Under the pieces are notes generated by a model. The model had not been told where the DNA came from. It ran no database searches and saw only the letters and a program-made list of their open reading frames with translations. Below, piece after piece: positions 24,384-36,993 of a stretch of DNA of 64,000 nt; position 1 is the first letter of the stretch, and each line of letters opens with the position of its first letter. The position numbers and the translations under genes are program-made. The DNA is from Pseudomarimonas arenosa (GTDB lineage: Bacteria; Pseudomonadota; Gammaproteobacteria; Xanthomonadales; Xanthomonadaceae), in the NCBI RefSeq assembly GCF_014841215.1, contig NZ_JACYTR010000008.1:62001-126000 (forward strand), given 5' to 3'.

Positions 24384-27300
24384 ATGCGACTGACCACAAT
24401 CAAATTGGCCGGATTCAAATCGTTTGTCGATCCGACCACGCTGCACCTGCCGACCAACATGACCGGCGTGGTAGGCCCCAATGGCTGCGGCAAGTCGAAC
24501 ATCATCGACGCGGTGCGCTGGGTGATGGGCGAGAGTTCGGCCTCGCGTCTGCGTGGCGACAGCCTGACCGATGTGATTTTTTCCGGCTCCTCATCGCGCA
24601 AGCCGGTGGGGCAGGCTACGGTCGAGCTGATCTTCGACAACAGTGATGGTCAGGTCAGCGGTGAGTTTGCGCGGTTCAACGAAATCTCGGTCAAGCGCAC
24701 GGTAAGCCGCGATGGTGCCTCGCTGTATGCGCTGAACGGCACGCGCTGTCGCCGCCGCGATATTACTGACCTGTTCCTCGGCACGGGCCTGGGGCCGCGC
24801 AGTTACTCAATCATCGAGCAGGGCATGATCAGCCAGATCATCGAGGCCCGCCCTGAAGATCTGCGTGTGTATCTGGAAGAGGCAGCCGGCATTTCCAAGT
24901 ACAAGGAACGGCGCAAGGAAACCGAGCAGCGCATTCGTCATACCCGCGAGAATCTCGATCGCCTGAACGATGTGCGCGAGGAAGTCGACAAGCAACTCGA
25001 GCACTTGAAGCGTCAGGCCCGGCAAGCCGAGCAGTACCAGCAGCTGAAGGCCGATCAGCGCGAGAAGCAGGCGCAGGCCTATGCCCTTGAATGGCGTCAG
25101 ATCGACGCCCAGCATCGCAGTTTGCAGGATTCGCTGAAGGCCGACGAGCTCGAGCTGGAGAAGAAGCTGGCTGAGCTTCGTCGCGCTGAACATCAGATTG
25201 AGCTGTGCCGTCAACAACAGGGCGAAGCACAGTCGGCGCTCAGTCAGGCGCAGGCCGAGAGTTATCGCATCGGCGCGGAGATCGCCCGCCTGGAACAGCA
25301 GATCCAACATCAGCGCGAGCTGTTGGAGCGCCTCAAGCGGGCGCGCGAAGAAGCCGCTCAATCGCTGGCCGACCTGCAGGCTCATTTCGAAGAAGACCAG
25401 ACGCAGATCTTCAGTCTGGAAGAGGAAATTGCTGCCGCTGAGCCGGCTCTGAGCGGCTTCGCCGACACCGAACAGAGCGCCATCGAGTCGCTCCGCGATG
25501 CAGAGGCCGCCCTGGCCGACTGGCAGCAGCGCTGGGAACAGGTGGGTTCTGCGCTCAGTGAAAGTTCGCGTTCAGCGGATGTAGGTCGACATCGGATCGA
25601 GATGCTGGAAAAGCAGATCGCCGACGCAGCGCGTCGCCAGGAGGCCCTGCAAGCCGAGCGCGGCACCCTGGATGTCGACACGCTGCATCTGGAGCTGGAA
25701 ACGCTGCAGACCAGCTATGAGCAGCAGCAGGAAGAGCTCGATCGGTTGGCCGAAGCACTGGATCAGCGCAAGCAGGGCTTGACCCAGGTGCAGGAACTGC
25801 AGCGCCAGCGGCAGAACGATCTGGCTGAGCTGCGCAAGGAGTCGCAGACCGCACGCGGTCGGCTGGCTTCACTGGAAGCCCTGCAACACGCCGCGCTGGG
25901 TCAGGAGTCGGGCAGCGGCCTGGAGTGGATCGAATCGCAGGGGCTGAAGTCCCTGGCCCGTCTGGGCGAATGCCTGGAAGTCGAGCCGGGCTGGGAAACC
26001 GCTGTGGAAACCGTGCTCGGAGCCCTGCTCGAAGCGCCCGTGCTGGAAGCGCCGGCAGAACATGTGGCTGCGCTCGGTGAGTTGAAGGACGGCCGCGTGT
26101 CGCTGGTGGCTTCGGCCAATTCGGGCTTTGCGGCGCGAGCCGAGAGTCTGGCAGCCATGGTTAAAGGGCCGGATGCGATCAGGCGTCTACTGGACGAGAT
26201 CGATGCGCTGGACGGTGCCGATCTGGCCCAACGGTGCGCTGTCGAAACAACGCGTGCCGGCATCAGCCAGGATGGTTGCTGGGTAGGCAGTGGCTGGCTC
26301 CAGCTCAGTCGCAGCGCCGATCCGCGCCATGGCGCTTTGGCCCGTGAGCGCGACATCAACGCCTTGCGTGCCGAAATTGATGGCCTGCATGAGCGCGAAG
26401 AGGGTCTTAACGAAGAGCTGCTCAACATCAAGAGCCGGCTGCTGGAAGCTGAGCACCAGCGCGAGGACGCCCAGCGCGCCCTGTACCTGGCCCACCGCTC
26501 CACTTCGGAGTTGTCGGGACAGATCGAAGGACTGCGCGGCAAGCTGGAGTCGGCGCGGGCGCGCAGCGAGCGAATTGATGCCGAGTTGAAAAGCCTGAGC
26601 GAGACCTTCAGCCAGGCTGAAGGCTCGTTGCGCGAAACCCGCGGTGGCCAGGAAACCCATCTGGGCAGGATGACCGAGCTCGGTGAGCAGCGCGCCCTGC
26701 TGGAGGCCGAGCGCTCGCAGCTGCACGAGCAGCGCGAAAAGGCCAAGATGGGGGTTAGCACGGCGCGCGATTCGGTGCACAAGCTGGCACTGTCGGTGGA
26801 GTCGCAACGCGCCCGCCTCACCGGATTGCGCCAGTCGGTGGAACGCCTTGCTGTGCAGCGCGGCCAGATCGAAGGGCGGCTGAGTCAGCTCGATGCACAG
26901 CTGGCCGAGGGCGACGCCCCGATCAAGCAGCTCGAGGCGGCACGTCAGGCCACGCTGGAGCAGCGTGTTGAAGCGGACAAGGCCCTCAGCGCCGCGCGCT
27001 CGTCGCTCGATGGCGTCGAGAATGAATTGCGCAACGAAGAGCAAGCCCGTCAGCGCGCCGATCAGGCCGTCGGCCAGCTGCGTGAGCGGCTGGAGAAGGC
27101 GCGTCTTGCCGAGCAAGCCTCTGCTCTAAAGGCCGAAGGCATCCAGCAGCACATCGTTGAGTTGGAAATGGAACTTGAAGCGGTGCTGACTTCGTTGCCG
27201 GAAGGTGCCAGCATCGAGCGCTGGCGTTCCAGTCTGGCCGACCTTGAAGCTCGCATCCGTCGCCTGGAGCCGGTCAATCTGGCGGCGATCCAGGAATACG

Positions 27301-27881
27301 GCGAGCAATCGCAGCGCAAGGAGTATCTCGACTCGCAATTCGCCGATCTGAGCGCTGCGCTGGAGGCGCTGGAAGACGCTATCCGCAAGATCGACAAGGA
27401 AACCCGCGGCCGTTTCAAGGAAACCTTCGACCGGGTCAATGCCGGTGTGCAGGAACTGTATCCGCGCCTGTTTGGCGGCGGTCATGCCTATCTTGAACTG
27501 ACCGGCGAGGACCTGCTCGACACCGGCGTGTCGATCATGGCGCGACCGCCGGGCAAGCGGGTCAGCAATATTTCCCTGTTGTCCGGCGGTGAGAAAGCGT
27601 TGACCGCGGTGTCCCTGGTGTTCGCGATCTTCCGCCTGAATCCAGCGCCATTCTGTCTGCTTGATGAGGTCGATGCGCCCTTGGACGAAGCCAATGTGGG
27701 TCGCTTCTGTCAAATGGTGGGCGAGATGAGCGAAAAGGTGCAGTTCCTGTTCGTCACCCACAACAAGGCCACCATGGAAGCCGCGCAGCAGCTGGCCGGC
27801 GTTACCATGCGCGAGCCGGGCGTCAGCCGTCTGGTGTCGGTCGATCTGGCCGAAGCGGCGCGTTTGGCCGGGGCGGCTTGA
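24384..27881 (+). CDS. smc: Chromosome condensin SMC
   Basis: A full-length 1165-residue SMC ATPase. Walker A is GPNGCGKSN (31-39), followed by two long coiled coils around a hinge near residues 500-690, the ABC signature LLSGGEKALTAVSL (about 1065) and Walker B CLLDEVDAPLDEAN (about 1091). With ScpA and ScpB it compacts and segregates chromosomes. Presence of SMC-ScpAB rather than MukBEF supports Lysobacterales or a similar lineage. Confidence 0.96.
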   Translation: MRLTTIKLAGFKSFVDPTTLHLPTNMTGVVGPNGCGKSNIIDAVRWVMGESSASRLRGDSLTDVIFSGSSSRKPVGQATVELIFDNSDGQVSGEFARFNEISVKRTVSRDGASLYALNGTRCRRRDITDLFLGTGLGPRSYSIIEQGMISQIIEARPEDLRVYLEEAAGISKYKERRKETEQRIRHTRENLDRLNDVREEVDKQLEHLKRQARQAEQYQQLKADQREKQAQAYALEWRQIDAQHRSLQDSLKADELELEKKLAELRRAEHQIELCRQQQGEAQSALSQAQAESYRIGAEIARLEQQIQHQRELLERLKRAREEAAQSLADLQAHFEEDQTQIFSLEEEIAAAEPALSGFADTEQSAIESLRDAEAALADWQQRWEQVGSALSESSRSADVGRHRIEMLEKQIADAARRQEALQAERGTLDVDTLHLELETLQTSYEQQQEELDRLAEALDQRKQGLTQVQELQRQRQNDLAELRKESQTARGRLASLEALQHAALGQESGSGLEWIESQGLKSLARLGECLEVEPGWETAVETVLGALLEAPVLEAPAEHVAALGELKDGRVSLVASANSGFAARAESLAAMVKGPDAIRRLLDEIDALDGADLAQRCAVETTRAGISQDGCWVGSGWLQLSRSADPRHGALARERDINALRAEIDGLHEREEGLNEELLNIKSRLLEAEHQREDAQRALYLAHRSTSELSGQIEGLRGKLESARARSERIDAELKSLSETFSQAEGSLRETRGGQETHLGRMTELGEQRALLEAERSQLHEQREKAKMGVSTARDSVHKLALSVESQRARLTGLRQSVERLAVQRGQIEGRLSQLDAQLAEGDAPIKQLEAARQATLEQRVEADKALSAARSSLDGVENELRNEEQARQRADQAVGQLRERLEKARLAEQASALKAEGIQQHIVELEMELEAVLTSLPEGASIERWRSSLADLEARIRRLEPVNLAAIQEYGEQSQRKEYLDSQFADLSAALEALEDAIRKIDKETRGRFKETFDRVNAGVQELYPRLFGGGHAYLELTGEDLLDTGVSIMARPPGKRVSNISLLSGGEKALTAVSLVFAIFRLNPAPFCLLDEVDAPLDEANVGRFCQMVGEMSEKVQFLFVTHNKATMEAAQQLAGVTMREPGVSRLVSVDLAEAARLAGAA

Positions 27882-27979
27882 TCCACCTTGCTGGGCGCGT
27901 GTAGCGTGGCGAAGGGCAGGAACCTTGCAGCGCTGCCAGCGCGCTGAGAAACGAGCACGAAGAACCGAACGGAATCGAG

Positions 27980-28684
27980 ATGAATTGGGATCCCACCGTT
28001 GCCTTGATTGTTGCCGCCATTGGGTTGACCGCGATCGGGCTGGTCTACCTGCTAAGCCAGCCGCGCAAGCAGAACAGCGGCAAACGTACCCGCGAAGCGC
28101 CGCGGCGCGAGCCCAGCCTGGATGGTGAATCGGACAGCGAGATCGACCGCGCGATCGACGAGTTGGATCAAACGCTGTCTGGTCGCGGCCCTGAGACAGC
28201 GCGCTCGGGCGATAGCGATGTCGGCAGTCGGCCGCAGCCAGACTTCGAGAAGATTGTCAGCTTGTTTGTGCAAGCGCCTGATGGACAAGCCATTCGAGGC
28301 CCTGACCTCGTGGTTGCAGCGGAGAAGGCCGGCTTGGTGTTCGGCGCCATGAACATCTTTCATCGCCTGGTTGATGGCCGTCCCGAGCAGGGGCCGATCT
28401 TCAGTGTCGCCAATATGGTCAAGCCGGGCAGCTTCGATCTTGCCAAACTCGAGCAGCTGGAGACGCCCGGTCTCAGCTTTTTCATGACCTTGCCCGGTCC
28501 GCTGCCTGGCCTCGATGCCTGGGAGGCGATGCAGCCGGCGGCACAGCGCATGGCCGAACTGCTGGGTGCACAGGTGCTCGATGACAAGCGCAACACCCTT
28601 GGGCGTCAACGCATTGCGCACCTGCGCGATGAGCTTCGTGCCTACGATCGCCGTCACGAAGCCCAAGGTCTGAAAGGCTGGTAA
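27980..28684 (+). CDS. zipA: Cell division protein ZipA
   Basis: A 234-residue type Ib membrane protein that tethers FtsZ. An N-terminal helix (VALIVAAIGLTAIGLVYLL) is followed by a charged/disordered linker (about residues 30-88) and the C-terminal FtsZ-binding domain (EKIVSLFVQAPDGQAIRGPDL, GAMNIFHR, SVANMVKPGSFDL). It precedes ligA by 3 nt, an arrangement seen in many gammaproteobacteria. Confidence 0.93.
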   Translation: MNWDPTVALIVAAIGLTAIGLVYLLSQPRKQNSGKRTREAPRREPSLDGESDSEIDRAIDELDQTLSGRGPETARSGDSDVGSRPQPDFEKIVSLFVQAPDGQAIRGPDLVVAAEKAGLVFGAMNIFHRLVDGRPEQGPIFSVANMVKPGSFDLAKLEQLETPGLSFFMTLPGPLPGLDAWEAMQPAAQRMAELLGAQVLDDKRNTLGRQRIAHLRDELRAYDRRHEAQGLKGW

Positions 28685-31725
<3,041 letters not shown>

Positions 31726-31874
31726 TCGAGAGGGCCTCACTCGAAGTCCGGGCTCACGACCGGGCGTTCGACCTGCTGCAGTCGTCGGGCATTCGCTCGC
31801 TTTGCTTATGAAATCGCAGCCCGGGTGTTAGCAACGTCCTGGCTGACAGCGAAGGACACGCCATCCTCCAGCCA

Positions 31875-32696
31875 TCACTTCAGGCCAGGAATAATCGCTG
31901 TCAGTGCGCCCCTGAAGGGCTTCAGCGCCAAGCCGAGTGCCTCGGCGCTCCACTTGTAGAGCCGCGTTTGATCGATGCCGGAAAGTCCGCGTAACAGGTC
32001 ACTGAGATCGCGTGCGCCGGTGCCGGGCAGGGTGCACAAGGCCTGGGCACGCTTACCGACGGCATAGGTGCTGGCTACCGCGGCTGATATATCGGTCGCC
32101 ACGGCGGCCAGCGGCAGTACCCGCGCCAGTACCGGGCGATACAGCACACCGCCCAGCTGCTGAACGAGTTGATTCACTGTGAGCTTGGATAGGTGCGCTG
32201 CGCCGACGCGGGCGGCGGTCGCCAGCAGAACCACGCCGCGCTCTTCGGGCTCGGTCAGGTCGACCTCATAAAGGGCAATGATGTCGCGCACCAGCTCGGT
32301 CTGTATCTTGTTCAGCGCCATCGACTCGGCCGCCGATCCCAGGATCACCGGCGCCAGTCGTCCGAGGAAAGGCACTCGGTGCGTGATGGTGCTGATCGCC
32401 GCGGCCGTGCCGGCCTTCAGGCAGGCGGTCTGGACCAGACTGTTGAACTTGCGTTCGCGCTGATCGACAGTGAGTATTCGCTGTTCCGCCTCTTGCGACT
32501 TCTTCCTGGCGGCCTTGCTGGCCGGGGATTTGTCGGCGGTCCTTGTGCTGCCGCTCTTGGCTGGGCGCTTCTTGGATGCGGACTTGGCCGGCGACTTGGC
32601 GCTCGACTTGCGCCCGGCGCGTTGCGCCGGCGCCTGATCGGCTGGCTCCGCCGCTGTCCCGCGATTGGCCTTGCTGGTTGTCTTGCGGGTTGCCAT
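31875..32696 (-). CDS. Unrecognised helical protein with histone-like Lys/Ala/Ser N-terminus
   Basis: A 273-residue protein. Residues 1-75 are a low-complexity basic tail ([17 protein letters not shown] and similar), like histone H1 or bacterial AlgP tails. The remainder is helical and hydrophobic in places ([71 protein letters not shown]) and resembles EcsC/DUF697-type membrane-associated domains. This is an impression, not a firm assignment. The start at 32696 (MATRKTT) is chosen because the tail begins there. Monocistronic, divergent from mtnA. Confidence 0.65.
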   Translation of the reverse strand: MATRKTTSKANRGTAAEPADQAPAQRAGRKSSAKSPAKSASKKRPAKSGSTRTADKSPASKAARKKSQEAEQRILTVDQRERKFNSLVQTACLKAGTAAAISTITHRVPFLGRLAPVILGSAAESMALNKIQTELVRDIIALYEVDLTEPEERGVVLLATAARVGAAHLSKLTVNQLVQQLGGVLYRPVLARVLPLAAVATDISAAVASTYAVGKRAQALCTLPGTGARDLSDLLRGLSGIDQTRLYKWSAEALGLALKPFRGALTAIIPGLK

Positions 32697-32903
32697 GTCG
32701 GCCAGCATACCTTGCGGCGATGGCCAATCAAGCCCCAATCCTTGGCCTGGCGTGATGCTGCTAACAGCGCATCGACGAATTCGTTGCCACAGCGCGTCGG
32801 GCAGGTCGACTTCGAAGCGGCTAGAATGCGCCCCCTTGGACCGTCTCTGGTCGACCTCAGCATCCCGCACAGCCGCCCTGCAGGCGCGCCCCGGAGTCTA
32901 AAG

Positions 32904-33953
32904 ATGGATTACGCACGTTATGATCGCGTTCGCGCCGTGGAATGGACCGGCAAGGCGCTCAAGCTGCTCGATCAGCGCAAGTTGCCGTTTGACGTCGAGT
33001 ACATCACCTGCGAATCCGCTGAAGAGGTGGCGGAGGCCATCTTTCAGCTGGTCGTGCGTGGCGCGCCGGCGATCGGGATTGCGGCGGCCTGGGGGCTGGT
33101 TCTGGCCGGCAAAGTCATCGGCGAGAAAAGCAAGCAGGAAGCGGTGCCCCTGTTGCAGTTGGCGGCGGTCAAGCTCAATGCCGCGCGTCCGACGGCGGTC
33201 AATCTGGCCTGGGCGCTGGCCCGCATGCAGGCCGCCCTGGCCCTGGCCGGCGAGGATTGGCTGCAACGTTTGCAGGATTGCGCCAAGGACATCGAAGCCG
33301 ACGATCTGGCTGCCAATCGCCATATGGGTCAGCTGGGCGCGCAGCTGATCGCCCCGGGCAGCGGTGTGCTGACCCACTGCAATACCGGTTCATTGGCCAC
33401 CGCCGGCTTTGGCACCGCGCTGGGTGTGATCAGGGCCGGCGTTGCCGAGCAGCGAGTCAATCGCGTGTTCGCCGGTGAAACGCGGCCCTGGTTGCAGGGT
33501 GCGCGGTTGACCGTATGGGAACTGCAGCAGGACGGTATCGATGCCACCTTGATCGCCGATGCTGCCGCCTCGCACCTGATGGCAGGAGGTCAGGTGCAAT
33601 GGGTGATCGTCGGCGCCGACCGTATCACCGCCAACGGTGATGTGGCCAACAAGATCGGCACCTATCAGTTGGCTATCGCCGCGCGCCATCATGGTGTTAA
33701 GTTCATGGTGGTCGCGCCCTCATCGACCGTCGACATGGCGACCGCCAGCGGCAGCGAGATCGAAATCGAACAGCGCGACCCCGGTGAGCTGCTGGGCTAT
33801 GGAGGCAGACGCACGGTGGCCGAGGGCATCCGCGCCTGGAATCCGGTATTCGATGTCACACCGGCGAGTCTTATCGATGCGATCGTCACTGAAAAGGGCG
33901 TGATCGAACAGCCGAATGCCGACAAGATGCGCAAGGCCTTCGGCGAGGCCTAG
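32904..33953 (+). CDS. mtnA: Methylthioribose-1-phosphate isomerase MtnA
   Basis: A 349-residue eIF2B-like isomerase of methionine salvage. The active-site Cys159 lies in [11 protein letters not shown] and Asp239 in [11 protein letters not shown], with [12 protein letters not shown] also conserved. It converts 5-methylthioribose-1-phosphate to the ribulose form. The ATG at 32904 has GGAG 8 nt upstream and gives the normal length; the frame is open far upstream by chance. The TAG stop begins a TAGCCCGGATA half-repeat. Confidence 0.95.
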   Translation: MDYARYDRVRAVEWTGKALKLLDQRKLPFDVEYITCESAEEVAEAIFQLVVRGAPAIGIAAAWGLVLAGKVIGEKSKQEAVPLLQLAAVKLNAARPTAVNLAWALARMQAALALAGEDWLQRLQDCAKDIEADDLAANRHMGQLGAQLIAPGSGVLTHCNTGSLATAGFGTALGVIRAGVAEQRVNRVFAGETRPWLQGARLTVWELQQDGIDATLIADAAASHLMAGGQVQWVIVGADRITANGDVANKIGTYQLAIAARHHGVKFMVVAPSSTVDMATASGSEIEIEQRDPGELLGYGGRRTVAEGIRAWNPVFDVTPASLIDAIVTEKGVIEQPNADKMRKAFGEA

Positions 33954-33970
33954 CCCGGATACCACCCGTC

Positions 33971-34375
33971 ATGCGCAGGCAGTTCCTCTGGTTTGCCGTT
34001 TCCGGGGCATTGGCCTTTCTGCTTGATGCCGGCATCGTGCAGGGCCTGGTGTCGCTGTTGGCAGTCGATCCGTATTCGGCCCGACTGGTCTCGGTTGCCT
34101 GTGCCATGGTGTTCACTTGGCTATTCAATCGAAGCATCACGTTTGCTGGCATTCGCCCCGAAGGGCAGGGCCTGATCACCGAGTTCCTGCGCTATGTTGG
34201 CACCCAGACCGGTGGCCTGATTGTCAACTACACCACCTATTCCATCGTGCTGTGGTTGCTGCCCTGGACCAAGACTTGGCCGGTGGTGGCGGTGGCCGCA
34301 GGTTCCATTGCCGGATTATCGGTCAACTTTCTGGCCGCCAAACGCCTGGTATTCGAGCGTGGGCGGCGCGCCTAG
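33971..34375 (+). CDS. GtrA-family membrane protein
   Basis: A 134-residue protein with four membrane helices and the GtrA pattern (FLWFAVSGALAFLLDAGIVQ; VSVACAMVFTWLFNRSITF; FLAAKRLVF). Family members are thought to flip or present prenyl-linked sugars for surface glycosylation. No glycosyltransferase is adjacent. The TAG stop is the first three bases of a 16-bp inverted repeat. Confidence 0.85.
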   Translation: MRRQFLWFAVSGALAFLLDAGIVQGLVSLLAVDPYSARLVSVACAMVFTWLFNRSITFAGIRPEGQGLITEFLRYVGTQTGGLIVNYTTYSIVLWLLPWTKTWPVVAVAAGSIAGLSVNFLAAKRLVFERGRRA

Positions 34376-34410
34376 CAGGCTGCTGAAACACGCATTTCAG
34401 CAGCCTGCTA
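34373..34410. repeat. Perfect 16-bp inverted repeat after gtrA
   Basis: The arms 34373-34388 and 34395-34410 are exact reverse complements (TAGCAGGCTGCTGAAA) around a 6-nt loop. There is no T-tract. It may act as a transcript end or stabiliser. It includes the gtrA stop codon, and the adjacent IS630-type remnant is inserted exactly at its right edge. Confidence 0.85.
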
Positions 34411-34627
34411 GTGACATGTCGAATAAATAACATTCATAAATGACGTATGCTTTTCCGGGCTTGGTTGCGGGAAACGCTGATGGGCCGATTGCGCGCGGAT
34501 GGTGAGATTGAGCTCTTCGTAACCCGATACAACGCTGACGCAACCCCTTTCCAGTGGATCGCCACCGCCGACTCAATCTTGCTAAAAGATCGCGCGCCTT
34601 GCGAAACGTATTTCTGCGACATGACAC
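34411..34627 (+). mobile_element. IS630-family remnant with terminal inverted repeats
   Basis: The ends GTGACATGTCG (34411-34421) and CGACATGACAC (34617-34627) are inverted repeats with one mismatch in 11, continuing imperfectly for about 19 bp. Each is bordered by TA (34409-34410 and 34628-34629), the target duplicated by IS630/Tc1 elements. Inside, the + strand frame at about 34490-34626 reads like the C-terminus of an IS630 transposase (FVTRYNADATPFQWIATADSIL). The DDE catalytic region is absent. It is an internally deleted, immobile copy that could be moved only by a full-length relative. Confidence 0.7.
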
Positions 34628-36993
34628 TAGTTCGTGTTCAGACTGACCTCAAAGTCGACCTGCGCATGGCGGTTCTCGCTGTCGATCGCGACCAGGAGCG
34701 CAGGACCGCTGTCCGTCAGTCCGATCTGCAAGGCCTGTCCGGGATCGGACTCTCCCGCCCACTGACCGTTCAGTAGCCAGCGCACGCGGCCGCTGGCACC
34801 CAGGGCGTGTACGGCCAGCTCCAGTGTCGCTGTGCCACGCGCCGCTTCCACCAGGTCGCCCTCACGCAGTCCGATGATTTGCAGGTTGCCACCGGCGTCA
34901 GGTTGCGCACAGTCGTCCGCCAAGGCGGGTGCAATGTTGGCCTCTCGATCGGCCCTTGACAGCCAAGGCAGGGCCAGCAATGGCCAGCTCGCATAACTGA
35001 TGGTTTCGACATCGTGCACGGCCGTGCAGGAAGCGTTGATTCGCCGTCGACTGTGAGCGTCTATCTGAATGCGCACGACCTGGGGTGGTTGGCTTTCGCC
35101 GGCCGGGGCCAGGGTGGGCGGCACTTGCCGATTCAATGACCAGCCCTGCAGGCGCATCCGGCAATGCTCGGCTTCGGTGTCCTGCCGCAAGCGCCCCAGG
35201 GGCCAGCAGAACTCCGCCGCGGCAACCGTTGCCGGTCGCGGCCGAGCTGGCCGTCGCAGCTCGGCGGGCAGGCCTTCAAAGATCTGTCGCAGCAGGGGAA
35301 GGGCAGAAATGGCGCCGTAGTGACCTGGCATAGGCGTGCCATCGGGACGGCCTACCCACACCCCCAGGGCCACACCTGAGCTGCTGCCTACCGCCCAGGC
35401 ATCGCGAAAGCCGTAGCTGGTGCCGGTCTTGACCGCGAAGTCGGGCAGGTGGGCGCGATTGAAATAGCTGCGTGCCTCTTCCATATCAGGCGTTGAGGCC
35501 AAGGCGTCCGCGACGATCCAACTGGCGCCATCGCTGATCAAGGGGTTGGGCAGGCTGGCAGGTGAATCGAGCCGATAGCGCAATGCACGCGTGTGACCGT
35601 CGCTACCCAGGCTGCCATAGGCCATCACCAGGTCGGCCAGCGACACCTCGGTCGCACCAAGAATCATTGCCAGGTGAGGCGCGCTGCCGCGCGGCATTCG
35701 CAGCCGCAAACCCGCGCCCTGCAATTGAGCGGCGAATCGGGCCGGCCCCAGTGCCTGCAGCAAGGCGACCGCCGGCACATTCAAGGATTGCTGCAGGGCA
35801 GCGCTGGCGTCGACCGGCCCGCGAAAGCGCTGATCGAAATTGAGCGGCCGGTAGCCGTCGAAATCCTGTGGCGCATCGATCAGTAGAGAGCGCGAATGAA
35901 TCACGCCTTGGTCCAGCGCCATGCCGTAGAGGAAGGGCTTCAACGTAGAACCCGGTGAACGTTTGGCTTGCACCATGTCGATGAAGCCAGCTCGCTCGCG
36001 ATCGGCAAAGGCCGCGGTTCCGACGTAGGCCAACACCTCCTGCCGTTCCAGCGACACCAGCAAGGCCGCGGCTGATGAAGCCGGCGGCAGGCGACGGCTC
36101 CAGGCAGCGACTTGCGCCTCCAGGCGGCGCTGTAGCTCGCCGTCGATGGTCGACTGAATCACCGGCTCAAGCGGCGCTTGGCCACGTAGCCGCTGCGCCA
36201 GCAGCGGGGCCAAGGAGGGTGGATCAAGTTGCCGCGCGACCACCGGCTCCTGGCGCGCGGCAGCGGCACGTTCAGCCGTCCAGACGCCCAAGGTCTGCAT
36301 GCGCTCGATCACCTTGTCGCGCGCTTGGCGGGCGCGCTCAGGCCAGCGATCGGGCCGCAGTCGACTGGGGGCCTGCGGCAATACTGTGAGCAGGGCTGCC
36401 TCCGCGTCACTCAGCCGGCTGGCGGGCTTGCCAAGATAGGCGAAGCTGGCCGCCTGCACGCCTTCGATCGTGCCGCCGAATGGGGCTCGATCGAGGTAAA
36501 GCTTGAGAATCTGCTGCTTGCTGAGCCGACGCTCCAGCTGCAGCGCTCTCAGCATCTGGCGCACCTTGCCGAGAATCGTGCGGTCATGCGGTTCGAGTAT
36601 GCGGGCGACCTGCATGCTAAGAGTCGAGCCTCCTGACACCGGCCTGCCATGGCGAATCCACAACCCGACCGCACGCAGCAGAGCCAGCGGGTCGATCCCC
36701 AGGTGTTGATGGAAGCGTTGATCCTCGTAGTGGATCAAGGTGTCGAGATAGACCGGCGCGACCTGCTGTAGGTCTACCGGATAGCGCCACACTCCGTCAT
36801 GATCGGGAAAGGCGCGCAGGGGTTCACCATGGCGATCAAGCACCACAGCGGCTTGCCCCGCATCGGGTGCCGGAATCGACGGCGGAAACAGCCCATCGAG
36901 CAGGGCCAGCAGAAGCAGGGAAACGGCCAGGGCGAGCAAGGCGCGTCGCCCCCATTGAGGTGCTCGAGCTTGGCTATTGCGAGGTCCAGCCAC
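34627..36993 (-). CDS. pbpC: Penicillin-binding protein 1C
   Basis: A 788-residue class A PBP. An N-terminal membrane anchor (LLALAVSLLLLALL) precedes a glycosyltransferase domain with Glu90 in HYEDQRF and GGSTLSMQ. The transpeptidase domain has the SxxK motif Ser349-Lys352, SLN 403-405 and KTG 522-524. The C-terminal BiPBP_C domain runs to the end. It polymerises peptidoglycan in the periplasm. The GTG start overlaps the 3-hydroxybutyrate dehydrogenase gene by 20 bp. The TAG stop lies at the TA target of the IS630-type remnant, so the last residues may have been altered by that insertion. Confidence 0.93.
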   Translation of the reverse strand: MAGPRNSQARAPQWGRRALLALAVSLLLLALLDGLFPPSIPAPDAGQAAVVLDRHGEPLRAFPDHDGVWRYPVDLQQVAPVYLDTLIHYEDQRFHQHLGIDPLALLRAVGLWIRHGRPVSGGSTLSMQVARILEPHDRTILGKVRQMLRALQLERRLSKQQILKLYLDRAPFGGTIEGVQAASFAYLGKPASRLSDAEAALLTVLPQAPSRLRPDRWPERARQARDKVIERMQTLGVWTAERAAAARQEPVVARQLDPPSLAPLLAQRLRGQAPLEPVIQSTIDGELQRRLEAQVAAWSRRLPPASSAAALLVSLERQEVLAYVGTAAFADRERAGFIDMVQAKRSPGSTLKPFLYGMALDQGVIHSRSLLIDAPQDFDGYRPLNFDQRFRGPVDASAALQQSLNVPAVALLQALGPARFAAQLQGAGLRLRMPRGSAPHLAMILGATEVSLADLVMAYGSLGSDGHTRALRYRLDSPASLPNPLISDGASWIVADALASTPDMEEARSYFNRAHLPDFAVKTGTSYGFRDAWAVGSSSGVALGVWVGRPDGTPMPGHYGAISALPLLRQIFEGLPAELRRPARPRPATVAAAEFCWPLGRLRQDTEAEHCRMRLQGWSLNRQVPPTLAPAGESQPPQVVRIQIDAHSRRRINASCTAVHDVETISYASWPLLALPWLSRADREANIAPALADDCAQPDAGGNLQIIGLREGDLVEAARGTATLELAVHALGASGRVRWLLNGQWAGESDPGQALQIGLTDSGPALLVAIDSENRHAQVDFEVSLNTN

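Noticed and set aside
32193-33953. A 586-codon reading of mtnA
   Set aside because: The extra N-terminus is antisense to the histone-tail-like gene and has no similarity to MtnA; the ATG at 32904 has a good ribosome site.
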